This document shows positions 32,992 through 43,625 of a stretch of DNA of 64,000 nucleotides, in pieces; the stretch's first letter is position 1, and each line of letters opens with the position of its first letter. Under the pieces are notes generated by a model. It did not search any database. It was not told where the DNA came from and worked only from the letters and a program-made list of their open reading frames with translations. The position numbers and the translations under genes are program-made. Origin of the DNA: Steinernema hermaphroditum (lineage: Eukaryota; Nematoda; Chromadorea; Rhabditida; Steinernematidae); the NCBI GenBank assembly GCA_030435675.1, contig CM059622.1:11656001-11720000 (forward strand). Direction: 5' to 3'.

Positions 32992-33199
32992 ACCAGTGCT
33001 GAATGTCAGCAGCAATCACTTTTACTAGGAATTGCTGTGTTGACACACTGACAGGACTCAACAGTAAAGTCTGTCCTCCAGATGTTTTGACCTTCATATG
33101 GCATTAGACTTTATATTTCTCACTAATGGAATTTCATAGGCCGTTTTCGTTTGCAGCTGTATATATGACTGAATTCCAAAAGTGCAAATCACAGATTCG

Positions 33200-33440
33200 A
33201 TTCAATGAACGTGACTTTAAACAAAATAAAACTAATAAAGGAACGTGAGCCCGGAAAAGTGGACCAGCCGACTAGAAAAATGGCGCCCTCCCGTGCAGAG
33301 GCTTCTCGTAATATCACGGACCCGATGGAGTGATGAGTTCACGAAGAAACTAAGCAGCAGACGATGGCGACACCGAGCGCAAGAAGAAGCCAGGCTGTTC
33401 TGGCTAGATAAGGGAAGATGTAAATGGGGCGCGATGTAAA
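33200..33440 (+). pseudogene. Fragment of non-LTR retrotransposon (RTE-like) C-terminus
   Basis: The frame 33245-33439 reads TRWSDEFTKKLSSRRWRHRA then QEEARLFWLDKG. This resembles the conserved tail after the reverse transcriptase domain in RTE-like elements (GRPxxRWxDDxxxxxGxxWxxxAxDRxxW). No RT domain precedes it, so it is a 5'-truncated remnant, as is usual for such elements. Confidence 0.4.
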
Positions 33441-33998
33441 TGTTAGATTTCGCAAATAAATTCGTAAAATAAAGGACCGATCAACGGTACTACGCGCCGA
33501 TCGGCATGAGTCGTCGACAATCATTTTTCTCCCCAATTCTCTCAAAATACTGTCTGTTGTCCACAAGAACTGTCTGCATAACCATCGATGGAATCTTTTG
33601 GAAAATCTTCCAGACCGAAAAAAAAAGTCCCACCTTGGTCGACGCGTGCCACCGTTAACCGTCCCATACAATTTCCAAGGACAGAGGACAGTTGAACAAA
33701 AACGACAACGAACATGCTATGCTAACCAGCCCTGATTGTATGTTGTGTTTATATTATATGTTTATACTCATTTTGTTTGTAACGTACTATAGTGGTATGA
33801 AGTTACCAATTTATTGAGAAAAATGTTTTCTTTTAGGCCAGTGTCTACACGAAAGAGCACTTAGGCGAGACAATCGGCAGATGTTTTTAAAGTGCCCATC
33901 TGGGTAATTATGTAATTATCCACAACATTAGAAAAGCCCGCAAGCAGATTCTCACTAGTTCATCAAATCTGTCAACTTTTGTGGACGCAAAGCGGTGA
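33441..33998. other. Intergenic, no gene seen
   Basis: No supported feature; AT-rich in the second half. Confidence 0.35.
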
Positions 33999-35031
33999 TC
34001 ACTGCAAACTTTGAACTTGTGTCAGTACTTGAGTCGTCTTCGAACTTCGACTCGCAATTTCCACAGTCACAACTTCTTTCCTTAAAGATCTGAAAAAGTA
34101 TTTTCTAGCGATTTTTACACGTTAACCTACTTGTATAGGGTCATATACAAGAGCACGGGTAGGACAAGATTATTGACTATATACGACGTAGTGATGGATA
34201 TTCCAATGAGCGCATTCCGAGGCAATGAAACGAAGTGGAAGAGAAGAATGAGACTTGATCCTGCAATAAATCTCACACCTGCATAAAGCAGAATTTTCTT
34301 CTCTTGATGGAAGTGTATAATTCGCCCATTTTCGAGCTTCAGCCAAATAAGATATCCAATGAGCAGAACGTAAATAAAGAAGGTGGTTCCTAGCGCAACC
34401 AAGGTGGTAATCGAAGTCACCCTGATAAACGGGATCGTGTATGGTAGGGACAGATTGTATGAGAGCATAAATTCTCCAGGAGGGACATAGATGTCTGCCA
34501 ACGGGGACATAACGAAACCAAACGAAGCCAAAGCGTACACGTAGATAGTCGCGAGAATGATCTGAAACATACGATCCCTTATTGAAAATCTGCAAAGCGT
34601 ACCGAATGGATGAACTTAGGATATTTTAAATTACACATAATCTTCAGCCTATTCAGGGCCAGCGCCAAACTCTGAAGTGTCTCCGTCTTGATGCAAATGG
34701 TCATCAATTTCATCACGATGTCAGATACTACTGGCAGGGGCTCTGTTCCGATGATCAGTTTAAGTCCAAAGTCGAACGGGGAAAGTGCTGTGAGCAGCTG
34801 GACGACTCCGATCTGAATCATTAGCTGGTAGCATTCCAGCTTACGGTACCTAGGATTCGAAATGAAAACCTAAACAGAACGTTAATATTTAATATCTCTA
34901 CTGCTACTAACGTAAACGATTCGTGCATAAGCAGGACATGATATGCACAAAATAGCAATGTAGATGACTCCAACCGTGATTTCCAGCGCTCTCATAACGG
35001 TCAGATCCAAAATGATGCTGTTGTTTATCAT
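33999..35031 (-). CDS. SRT-like chemosensory 7TM receptor (subfamily 1, divergent)
   Basis: Four exons on minus, about 300 aa. Exon 1 from ATG 35031 reads MINNSIILDLTVMRALEITV then ending CPAYARIVY. Exon 2 begins VFISNPRYRKLECYQLMIQI and has LALNRLKIMCNLKYPKFIHS. Exon 3 (about 34561-34131) includes YNLSLPYTIPF, LLYAGVRFIAG and VLLYMTLYK; the last exon begins SLRKEVVTVE and ends at TGA 33999. Exon 2 lacks the DPFGLA motif (TEPLPVV instead), so it is an older branch. Donor of intron 1 is GTTAGT. Confidence 0.83.
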
Positions 35032-35634
35032 TAAACTATAGCCTTTTGTAGTTGCGGCCCTGTCACGCAATGTTTTTAACACGCAGTTTCTGGAACAGGC
35101 GACAGGTACGAACTGGGCAAACATGACGAATTCCCCAAATCTTGTCTGTTCTTTGTGTTAGAAACTAACAATACGTGATTGTGGATGAGGAAGTTAAGCA
35201 GCGGGAATAAGTTAAATAACCCAAAATTGCGTTCCTGTTGGTAATATCTCAACAAGAAGCATTCCGTGCAATAGAACTTAGCCGCTGCCAAAAATTTGTG
35301 TCAGTTAAGGAAACACATTGCATTCAGAGGGGAAGGAGGCACCTTGTGTAAAAAAGGGTTAAATTAATCAAATGCCTTGCAAACACGACATGTGACTCTA
35401 AATGTGCTCGCAGGTGGATTTCGGTAAGCGCAAAGCACGTGACTCTGATTGCACGAACTCATCAAACTCCAGCTCTATAGAAAATGCGATTGCGTGAGAA
35501 TAAGTATAAACGCGGCTGCGAGGAATGAAAAAAAAGAGAAATTCGCACGCTCTCGGTACTGAAAACCAAGTAGCCCTGCGGACGGCATTAATGATGCTCA
35601 TGAAAATAGCTGAAAATGGTCACAAAAGTGATCG

Positions 35635-35752
35635 GTTTCCCTCGGGGTCCTTATGTTGTGATAGTGTTTTCCTTGTGCGCACGGAAAAGCACACAAACAG
35701 ACGAACGGATCCGTTGGTTCTCCGTTAATATATAAGGGGTGTATGTATAAGA
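35635..35752 (+). mobile_element. Partial copy of SINE-like repeat
   Basis: CCCTCGGGGTCCTTATGTTG, GCACGGAAAA, CACACAAACAGAC, AACGGATCCGTTGG and GTTAATATATAAGGGG match the element at 14.64-14.75 kb in the opposite orientation. Only the end of the tRNA-like head is present, so it is truncated. Confidence 0.55.
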
Positions 35753-37309
35753 ACTGAGCACAAAAATCGTTCGATTCAAGTTAGCATTGTCAGTCCAATT
35801 AACTGCGGTCAAGACTTGAGTTATAGAGGGGTTTTGAGGGCAGAGCATAGCATGACTGGGTATAAGAGCGCAAAGGAACGCTCGTTTTTTGACCATTTCT
35901 TGAAATAGCGATGTGAACGCCTAATTTAATAAGAGCGAGCAATTGCAGTCTTATGAATTTCTGGTCGGCCGTTGTTGATTGAAAGAAAGCAGTTAGAAAT
36001 AATAGTAAGGAAGATCCCTAGGCACAGTTGTATCGTTGCGCGAATTTGGAAAACTTACCAAATTATAGCAACAAGTGAAACTAGCGAATATGAACAGTGA
36101 CAAAGACAGATACCGATCTCGTTTATTCTTATTGACAACACAGAACGAATACATGGGTGGGCCGCAATGAACCCTGAGGTTTAATAACTATGAACGTAGA
36201 GGCTGGTTAACCTAAGCCAACAAAACGAAAACGACGACGAACTAAGCGCAGTTTTGACTTCTTCAGTACAGTCGGCGGCGGGTTCCCGGATGCTGTGCGC
36301 AAAGCGTGTGAAGAGACAATTCTGGCGGTCGCTTTCGCCCTGTTCATCCCTGTAATGTATAATAGCCAAAATTCGAATCAAAATCCACCTTTCTTATGGC
36401 GCAAATATCGATGACGCAAATAAAAAGGCCGAACTTCTATTGTAACTACGAAAAGGAGCATGAGAAACAGCCACAGAGCAGCGTTCGACTTCATTCACAA
36501 CTCTACTTAACAAAAATCCTGGTGAGATTTTCTTTCTGAACGAAGTGTTAATCAGCTTTCTAGTGTAAGCCAGTATACACATAAGCGGATTATGTAACCC
36601 CTTCTCGTTGATTATTTTTTCTAAAAAATATTTTCAAGAAAATATAAAAAAAATAAATTGGAAACGATTGCATTTTTCAAAACTATAACTAACCTGTAGA
36701 GTATGGGTTATTGCTTTGCAAACAGAATTTGAAGTTGAATACATATGCTTAACTTTGCCCGAAACCCGGAAATGTTGCCTATTCAACCTACACTACCTAA
36801 TCTACACTACGTTTATCTTCCCGTTATGTACGACCACTCACTCAACTCATTTGAGCGAATGTACGACCCGATCTTCGGGACACAGAACAAAGATTGCGAT
36901 GGAATTGTCTGCCATGCTCTATCACCACCAAAATCAACACTTCGCCGTTCTGACGCTTTCGCTGACTTATTGGATAGCTGCATTCTATTCTGAACTCAAA
37001 TGCCATGCAGGGCGTCTTATAGATCCACAAAACGGACGAGTATCGCAGCGGAGCAGACGACATTGGTGTAGAAGCTGTCGTAAAGGTGTTATTGTACCTC
37101 TTGAGAGCGGTGTGTACCAATGGTGCACCACGGATTTGACTTCCGGTGGCAGCGCGAGCGAAGAACTGAATCCGGCGTAGGCGCGGGCGGTGGAGCATAG
37201 CAAGCAATGTGAGAACTATCAGCGCCTGCTGGACCACTAGAGATCGGAGCTGCAGCGATTCTTCGACGACTCGCAGTGGTGCGGGTGGTCGCGCAGTGGT
37301 TGCTGACTT

Positions 37310-37470
37310 CTTGGCAACACGTTGGATCTGGGGCCCCCTGGTGTTCCAGGCCTTCTGGGAGCCGGGCGATCATTGCGCCGACAACGACGGCCAAGACCGA
37401 TCGCTCACTCATTCGGCGAACCGTGGACTAGTGGACGATCCGACCGATCGTTGGGAACACAAAACCGTCC
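37310..37470 (+). repeat. Dispersed repeat R2, copy 1
   Basis: GGTGTTCCAGGCCTTCTGGG and GGCCAAGACCGATCGCTCAC recur, with changes, at about 42.93-43.02 kb (same strand) and 53.30-53.44 kb (inverted). No coding capacity recognised. Confidence 0.5.
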
Positions 37471-37530
37471 ACAATACATATTATAAAGCAGCAATGACAA
37501 CATTATATTATAATTATTATCAACAACAGT

Positions 37531-37824
37531 CTATCCCAATGTGACGTGGGGGAAACGGAGACGAATAAATACCAGCAGGTCACTTCTCTTTACCACATCA
37601 CTTTTAAAATTTATTGTACTAGTGACGTTCCGTGGAGCCGCTGTTGTCATCTGCATATCACTTCTATGTTGGCTCGGGTGTGCTAAATAACGTTTATGTG
37701 CATGAACACCAATGGGAAAATGACCTTTCCTGTTTGAAAAAAGATGGTTCCAGTGAAATGGCTTTCCATGAGCGCTAATAAAGATGGAAATCACAAAAAG
37801 GAAACGAATGCCGCTCAGTTTCAT
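37531..37824 (-). CDS. Secreted peptide precursor 1, neuropeptide-like (orphan family)
   Basis: Minus exons 37824-37725 and 37682-37531, 83 aa. A signal peptide (MKLSGIRFLFVISIFISAHG) is followed by KPFHWNHLFSNRK, a phase-1 intron (42 nt), a variable Thr/Ser-rich middle, KR, and the C-terminal peptide SDLLVFIRLRFPHVTLG then stop. The final Gly after a basic cleavage site is a classical amidation signal, predicting an amidated ..RFPHVTL peptide. The intron donor is GTCATT (weak) and the intron is in frame without stops, so a 97-aa unspliced form is possible; the position equals that in paralogues 2 and 3. Likely processed in the secretory pathway by a KR-specific convertase. Family unknown to me; function is inference. 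Confidence 0.65.
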   Translation of the reverse strand: MKLSGIRFLFVISIFISAHGKPFHWNHLFSNRKGHFPIGVHAHKRYLAHPSQHRSDMQMTTAAPRNVTSTINFKSDVVKRSDLLVFIRLRFPHVTLG

Positions 37825-38112
37825 GGCAGAGTAAACACGAAGTGATATTCACTAATGAATGTGTTATGGCTTGAGTGTGTAGGCCGTAATGTGTCTCATG
37901 CTTAACTCCGGAAGTGGTTTCATCTCTGGTCCGTTATTAGTCATCGCTTTTCGGAGGACATGTTGTGCGGCGACAATTAAAATGCTTGTGGGCGTACGCA
38001 CAGTATCCTAATATCACTGCGTGGGGAGCGTCCATAGAAAGAAATTGGGCCATCTTATATAAGTGCACGATCACTGGACAAGTGCGATATTTTCCAGGCA
38101 TCAACTGACAAA
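37825..38112. other. Upstream region of peptide gene 1
   Basis: No gene. It presumably holds the promoter of the minus-strand peptide gene; no TATA box is obvious. Confidence 0.3.
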
Positions 38113-38592
38113 GGACCCTCACAAAGTGTCCCACGCCGATTGAAATGAAATTTGTGCAGTATGATAGGCCTTGATGAGAACAAGAAAACCCCAGAATATT
38201 ATGTGCGTATAGGGATAACTTGAGTACCTAAACGAGGTCAGAAAGTTATATGGGTCCTGACACGACTTCCCTGGGGAGAACGCGTACTCATCTTTCTATA
38301 CAGTTCCAAACCGTGAAAACCAATAAGAAGAGAAGTAGCAACGAGGGAGACGCCCGCGGTCCATCGATACACCGGTACATCGGCACGTAAGATCGAGCAC
38401 GATGGGAGTCCCAGGGGAGTCGTGGCAGGACCCATATGGCGATAACCAAAACTCTCTGACCTCGTTTAGGTACTCTAGTACCCCTACACGCACAGAATAT
38501 TCCGGGGTTCTCTTGGTTTTCTTGTTCTCATCAAGGCCTATCATACAGCACAAATTTCATTTCAATCGGCGTGGGACACTTTGTGAGGGTCC
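38113..38592. repeat. Long inverted repeat (foldback element)
   Basis: Arm 1 (38113-38276) and arm 2 (38410-38592, inverted) share GGACCCTCACAAAGTGTCCC, GCCGATTGAAATGAAATTTG, TAGGCCTTGATGAGAACAAG, GTACCTAAACGAGGTCAGA and GGGTCCTG.CACGAC, with a few small indels. The 133-bp spacer is unrelated. A transcript across it would form a long double-stranded hairpin. It could be a foldback transposon or a source of small RNAs. Confidence 0.75.
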
Positions 38593-39290
38593 CTTGTGAG
38601 CACAGATGCTCAGATCAAAAGCGCCATTGAAGTACGGTAGAAGGGAGTAATTGAAGCCGTCTACTCTCCAGTGGAAGTATATGATTGATCCACATAACCT
38701 TTTTGCTGTGCAGTCTCTTTTAACAACTTATTTATTCTACCTCTATCCACGTCCACAACCAAAGTAATTGATCATGTCGGAACACCGTCCGATTAATATC
38801 CAACAAGCGTGGAAATCTAGCCCAGACCAATCAGAGGGTACGGTAGGCCTATGCGCTTCAATGTTTCACTGCGTCGAATCACATTTGGCGGAATCGCAGT
38901 AGAAACAGCAGCTTGGCGATGCAAAACAGCTGCTCTCGTCTTGTAACGCAATGCATGAGCTGAAATGTTCACCAGATATAATAAAACTTCGAGTAATATT
39001 TACATTTCCTATTAAAATGACGATGTCTCCAATAGAAGGGTTTGCTGTTCACAGCCATGACAAGAAGGGTAAAGACAATGAGCCACTGAGCAATTTTCAC
39101 CTTCATCCAGGGATGCAGACAGGAAGAATGTCTGAGCGAAAAGATGAATGGGCCGGCAAGTGGGTTTTAATCTTGCGAATCCTTAGTCCTCTTACAGGAA
39201 TCTGTTTGTTGACTAGTTGTTAATCGGCTGCAAAGACGGCATTGTATGGTGTTCGCCGCTTATTAGCTAAAAAGCTTATAGCGTATTATA
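38593..39290. other. Intergenic, no gene seen
   Basis: Open stretch 38951-39223 (+) has no family features. Nothing else recognised. Confidence 0.3.
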
Positions 39291-39935
39291 TCTACTTTCC
39301 TTTGTGACGACACACGTCTTCCCGTTCCAGGTGGGTTCGCGATGAAGCAGGTAGCTCGACAGACTGGATACTAGGAATGCTCTGAAATGAAAAACAGCGA
39401 CCAGGAAATAGTGCACATTCGGTATTGTTTTATTCTGTTTTATATGTATGTTCCGCATCTCTTTAAACGCAGCCGTTGAGGCCAGAGAGAGAAAACAGAA
39501 TCTACACCTGCGGCGGTGGTGGATTCGAGTCGGATGTATATTCAGATTGTCGAAGTGGATATGGAAGACGTTCACCTCTTGAAGTGCCGCCTTGACGACT
39601 CCTGCGATTTTCATGTGCGCGCTGTCGTGCAGAAAGATGAGTTAACCTTCATGATTCCGAAGGTTTCTGAAGGATTGCGAGGTTCACACGATGCAGCTGA
39701 CCAGTGCATCAAGTGTCGGCGGGCCGTCTTCTTCGTATCAAGCATCTTCCGGTGCAGCACCCTTCCACAATCCCGCCATAAAGAGATGATTTTCTCCTTG
39801 GTATGCACGTTTTGCTTTGGTATGGACTGCTTCGATATAAGCCATGTCTCCTGGAGCCATCCATTGTTTCCTTTGACGTTCAGGCACTACTTCTCACAAT
39901 GCGGGATTGTAGATCCAGCTCTTTCAAATCCTATA
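39291..39935 (-). mobile_element. Mariner transposase relic
   Basis: On minus, pieces of mariner transposase appear in shifting frames: RQRKQWMAPGDMAYIEAVHT, then HTKEKIISLWRDCGRVLHRK (the Kvm.siWWD.kGvlh region), then IFLHDSAHMKIAGVVKAALQ (the HDNARPH..-like block). Frameshifts and stops break it and no terminal repeats were found. It is a different element from the one at 7.2 kb. Confidence 0.55.
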
Positions 39936-40177
39936 TTGCGATTGGCGTCTCAATGTCTCTAAAACACTTTAACAAAAGGGTCTATAGAAGTTTTCTTGAC
40001 CTAATATATTCCGATTTTACCGAGACGGCTTCACTGATTTAAAGTAGTCCTCTCGTTTGAACGTGAGGCGTAATGTGACGTTAGTCAGTCACACTTCCAT
40101 AGTTTATTTAAATAGCTAGCAAAGAAGAGTAAATCAAGCAATATATTGAAGAGCGGTGCATTGTTCGGAGACGGTTC

Positions 40178-40342
40178 TTACTCGGTGATAACGATGACCT
40201 TTCCGTTGGATTCGCCCATAACGCGGTTGTTGCGCTGATGATCACACTGAAATTGCTTGATTAGTGATTGCCTATCTCATCATATATCAACCCGGAACAA
40301 TCCGAGCGAAAAGAAGAGTGCAGAGCCGAAGATACCTCCCAT
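40178..40342 (-). CDS. 39-residue micro-protein, type A (inverted copy)
   Basis: Exon 1 encodes MGGIFGSALFFSLGLFR; a 45-nt intron (GTTGAT...ATTTCAG) follows; exon 2 encodes CDHQRNNRVMGESNGKVI then VITE, with stop TAA. It is 20 kb from the A-B array and inverted, closest to the copy at 15724 in its 3' flank (CAATATATTGCTTGATTTA). It has Cys at the first residue of exon 2. The reading frame is intact, supporting selection after dispersal. Confidence 0.58.
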
Positions 40343-40384
40343 GGGTGTCAGCAATGGCGATCTGATTTTGCCGTCAGCCAATAA

Positions 40385-40447
40385 GCTTATATACCGCACA
40401 CAATTCGAAAAACAGAACAGGTTTCGAACTGTTTACGCCCTAATCAG
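40385..40447 (-). promoter_or_regulatory. Conserved promoter block of micro-gene, copy 3
   Basis: On minus: CTGATTAGGGC/GCGTAAACAG-type element, ACCTGTTCTG, T run, GTGTGCGGTATATAAGC, matching the blocks at 15.6 and 18.9 kb in order and spacing. Confidence 0.55.
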
Positions 40448-41699
40448 TCCGCGCTATCTGTAAACAAGAGTGGCGATCAGAAGATTGCGTGACATATGGG
40501 AAATATTGCATGCTGCTGGAAATGAGACGATCTGGGCTACCAAACTACACATGTGCACCACGACACATGATCAGAAAGGTTATCCGCATATTCCTCGATG
40601 GGGAGAGGCGAAGAGAAGCACAAGCTGAAAACGGTGGTTTTTTTGCCTCCGGAAATTCCATTCGATTGCCTTGAAATAGAGGTCTCACTCGTGTCGCGGT
40701 GGCGAGCGGTCGGTCCCTCCGGTGGCTCTCTGAGGATCCGGTTGGTCAGACCGCAAACCCTGTGGCAGTTGTGAGTTTTCCGGCTTCCAGAGGGAATTGG
40801 GACACCCGGAAGCCGTAGTTCCACCACCGCTGACAACAAGATGTCCGACGTCAAGAATCCAACCGCGTGAGATATCATCCTGCAGCTCGCCGACGCTCTG
40901 AGGACACCACCACCGGCGAAGACGTAACTCCCGGACTCATCTCCCCGAAGCAGATGTGAGCTCTAAAGCTGCCCCAGTGCTGCAAACGCCCCGAGAAGAA
41001 GAAGTTCGAGCGCCATTTCCGGAGTTTCGCCGATTCACAGATGCCCCGTGAAGCGCACCGTCTACGACCGCTTCGACATGCGCCGCGCCAGGAATGAGGC
41101 CGTCTACAAGTTGTCTACTGTTGTCTATTAATCGATGTCATGCAAGGCGTAGTTTAAATATGTCGTATTTCGAGAAAATATATGTGAGTGTAACTGTAAA
41201 TTTCATGGGTTTCGACGCGGCCACGTGTGTACACAAGCCGATAAACTTTGAGGGTTATCGTTAAGTAATGTATTTCAATAATGTGTGTGCTCATTTACAG
41301 CTCGGGGCAAACGCCATCTTCCGCGAGATAAACATCTTTGAACACCGTTAAAGTCGCTTGTACAAAGCTGTTTTATGCAGTGCAAAAGTTTTATTGTGAG
41401 ATCCACTGCATGCTACTGTTCTAACGAACACCGATCTACTGTTTTAATGTAACGTCAATTTGAGCAATGCTTGATGTAGTTAGAGCGATTATGGCAATTT
41501 ACTTGGAACTACCATTCGTTAAGATTGAGGGATATTTTTTTGTATGTTTCGTTGATCAACGACATAAAACAACATAATTCAATTGTTTTCAAATAATAAA
41601 TGACCAACAACCAAAAACAACGACATCATAGATGTTACAGCACAGTCACTTCAACAATCTGGTTGGGGAACGACAAATTAAATCCAACAATTCAACGAA
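40448..41699. other. GC-rich decayed segment and spacer
   Basis: 40.69-41.12 kb is clearly more GC-rich than its surroundings. It shows codon-like periodicity in pieces (GDVTPGLISPKQM-like, then KRTVYDRFDMRRARNEAVYK) but stops and frame changes break it. It may be a decayed gene or retrocopy; I cannot identify the source. The rest is AT-rich and empty. Confidence 0.35.
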
Positions 41700-42012
41700 T
41701 TATCCCAATCCGAAATGAGGAAACGCCAGATGCATGTTGAGTTGGCCTCGCTTCTCCTTTGCCGCTCCATTCGGTGACGAATTGGTAGTTGGTGTGTCCT
41801 TATGCAAAGTTGGCACAGTTGTAGTGTAGTGATGAATTCGGACCAGTGTGATTACTAAACGGTTGTGCAATATAGAAAGCACTAATAAATAGAAAACAGC
41901 TCTTACCTCTCTTATGTGCAAAATAGCGTCTTCTCCAATGATACGGCTTTCCGTGAACAAGAACAAGCAAGAGAAAGAGAAATAGGACCGACTTGGTGGC
42001 GTTCATTCTCAT
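41700..42012 (-). CDS. Secreted peptide precursor 2, neuropeptide-like (orphan family)
   Basis: Minus exons 42012-41907 and 41854-41700, 86 aa (84 from the in-frame ATG at 42006). Signal peptide (MRMNATKSVLFLFLLLVLVH) then GKPYHWRRRYFAHKR, a phase-1 intron of 52 nt with a consensus GTAAGA donor, a Thr-rich middle with an N-x-S site, EKR, and GQLNMHLAFPHFGLG at the end. An N-terminal Gly-Gln and a C-terminal Gly donor are predicted for the mature peptide. The exon-1 end, the KR site and the F-P-H-x-x-L-G end match precursor 1; precursor 3 shares the pattern. Confidence 0.68.
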
Positions 42013-43165
42013 TAGGTAAATGAACGAAGATGTTTCCTTGATCAGACTGTGAATGAAGCGGCTTAATTAAATCCCAGGTGGGTTGTAATCTCTTTAATCT
42101 TTAATAGGCTTTGGTCGTATTAACAACACACTCATCGTCCTTTAGTCTAGGAAATGCAAACAGCAGATCGAGAACTTCTGAATTCGGCAGATTAGAAACA
42201 CCTCTACATTGTTCACAAATGTTCCAGAGCTTTACACAGTTTCATTTTCAGCCCACCGCCTGGCCTTTCTAACAAAGGTCTTAAACAAACTAACAAACTC
42301 GTTTTCCTGTCCAATAGATAAACTCCGGCGACTGGGGCCTGGTTGACAAAAATTGTTATTTGCCTGGGAGACACACACCAAACTATTTGATGCGTCATTC
42401 GGTAAAGTTTAAAGATGAAATATTGACAACTGGAAATTCCTTTAGCTGAACAGTAGTACAGCACATCGTTAGTGTTGGACGCGAATATAGTCTTTCACTT
42501 AATCAGTCCAGTATTGCGTCATGTTAAAACACGTTATCACACCGTATTCACTGCCTCTCATCTAACGTCAGTGGTAAAGGCGGACTGAGAAGGTAGCAAT
42601 CACATCAGGAGCGAATCTCGGAGATGTGCAGATGGTGTAGCGGAGCGGGTGTCTGCTCGCATCCCTACGCACGGAACAATCAGTACCCTTTATTATTTGC
42701 CTAAATAATCGCTCGCTTGAATTTATTTTCTGCTTATTGCCTCTTTGTATTGTGTTCCAGCTTTTATAAAATTTTGTGTATTCATGTGTAGAAATACAGC
42801 TTACAGACTTTAAAAGGCATAGAAATCAATCAGGGCCGCGGGCCGCACTTCGGGCCGCGGTTTATACATTGCAGGGGCCGGGCGGCGCTTTATACACTCG
42901 GGCCGCGGGCCGCGGTTTATACATTACCGGTGTTCCAGGCCTTCTGGGAGCCGGGGTATCATTGCGGGCAACAGGAAAGGCCAACAGTGACTGGACGAAC
43001 CGAGCGATCACTACCGGCACAAAAATGAAAGACCATCAGATGGCACAAGATAGATAAACTTCAAATTCATTGAATCACTTTATAATAATGACTTTAACAG
43101 CTATTTCAAAGTAAGAACCGTAACAAACAAGGCACGTTGATAGGGTATGGTAGCTATGATTTTCT
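42013..43165. other. Intergenic with GC-rich array and R2 copy
   Basis: At 42830-42930 a short tandem array mixes GGGCCGCGGGCCGC with GGTTTATACATT (repeated at least twice, plus a CTTTATACACT variant). It runs directly into a partial R2 repeat (42925-43030: GGTGTTCCAGGCCTTCTGGG). The open stretch 42776-43057 is an artefact of this GC-rich array. Confidence 0.45.
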
Positions 43166-43476
43166 TCACTTCCCCAATCCGATGTGGGCGAAACTACGGC
43201 GAATTCCCATTAGCCGTTTGCTATTTCTCCTTATCTTCGTGATCGACTTTTCTGGAGCAAACACATCAGCAGCATCGGTATTTGCAGGAGAACTGATTAT
43301 TTCGAACTTGTTGTGATGGAGCATTGTGAGCACTAAAGAAAGCAAAGTAAGAGTAAAATACGGTACAAGGCATTACCTTTCTTGTTAGCTAAGTAGTGAT
43401 GTCTCCAGTAGAAAGCTCTTCCGTGAACATTCCAAACCAGTAGGCACAGAAGAACAAGCCAGCGTACAGCGTTCAT
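43166..43476 (-). CDS. Secreted peptide precursor 3, neuropeptide-like (orphan family)
   Basis: Minus exons 43476-43377 and 43332-43166, 88 aa. Signal peptide MNAVRWLVLLCLLVWNVHG, then RAFYWRHHYLANKK, phase-1 intron (44 nt, GTAATG...CTTTAG), a variable middle, NSKR, and LMGIRRSFAHIGLGK before the stop. The end differs from precursors 1 and 2 by one extra Lys, so Lys would be trimmed before the Gly is used for amidation, giving ..SFAHIGL-amide. Conserved with the others: W at the same place, the dibasic residues at the exon junction, the intron phase, the KR site and the distance from KR to the end. Confidence 0.68.
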
Positions 43477-43625
43477 TGCTAGGAAGATTTCTGATGGGGG
43501 TGGATGAATTCGGCGTTTAAGAAGTCCGAAACTAATCCACTTGTCAGCCGCAATCGTAATCCGTGTTCCGTGAGGTCCACACCCTCTTTGGATTAACTTT
43601 AAAGACAAGGAGTGCAGACAAAGGC

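Larger units (their letters stand above)
35032..37530. other. Intergenic with repeat fragments
   Basis: 2.5 kb without a firm gene. Open stretches at 36745-36993 (+) and 36842-37237 (-) overlap on opposite strands; the plus one (MLNFARNPEMLPIQPTLPN...) lacks splice partners or homologues and the minus one begins with a signal-like MVQQALIVLTLLAML. Neither is supported enough to call. Confidence 0.3.
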
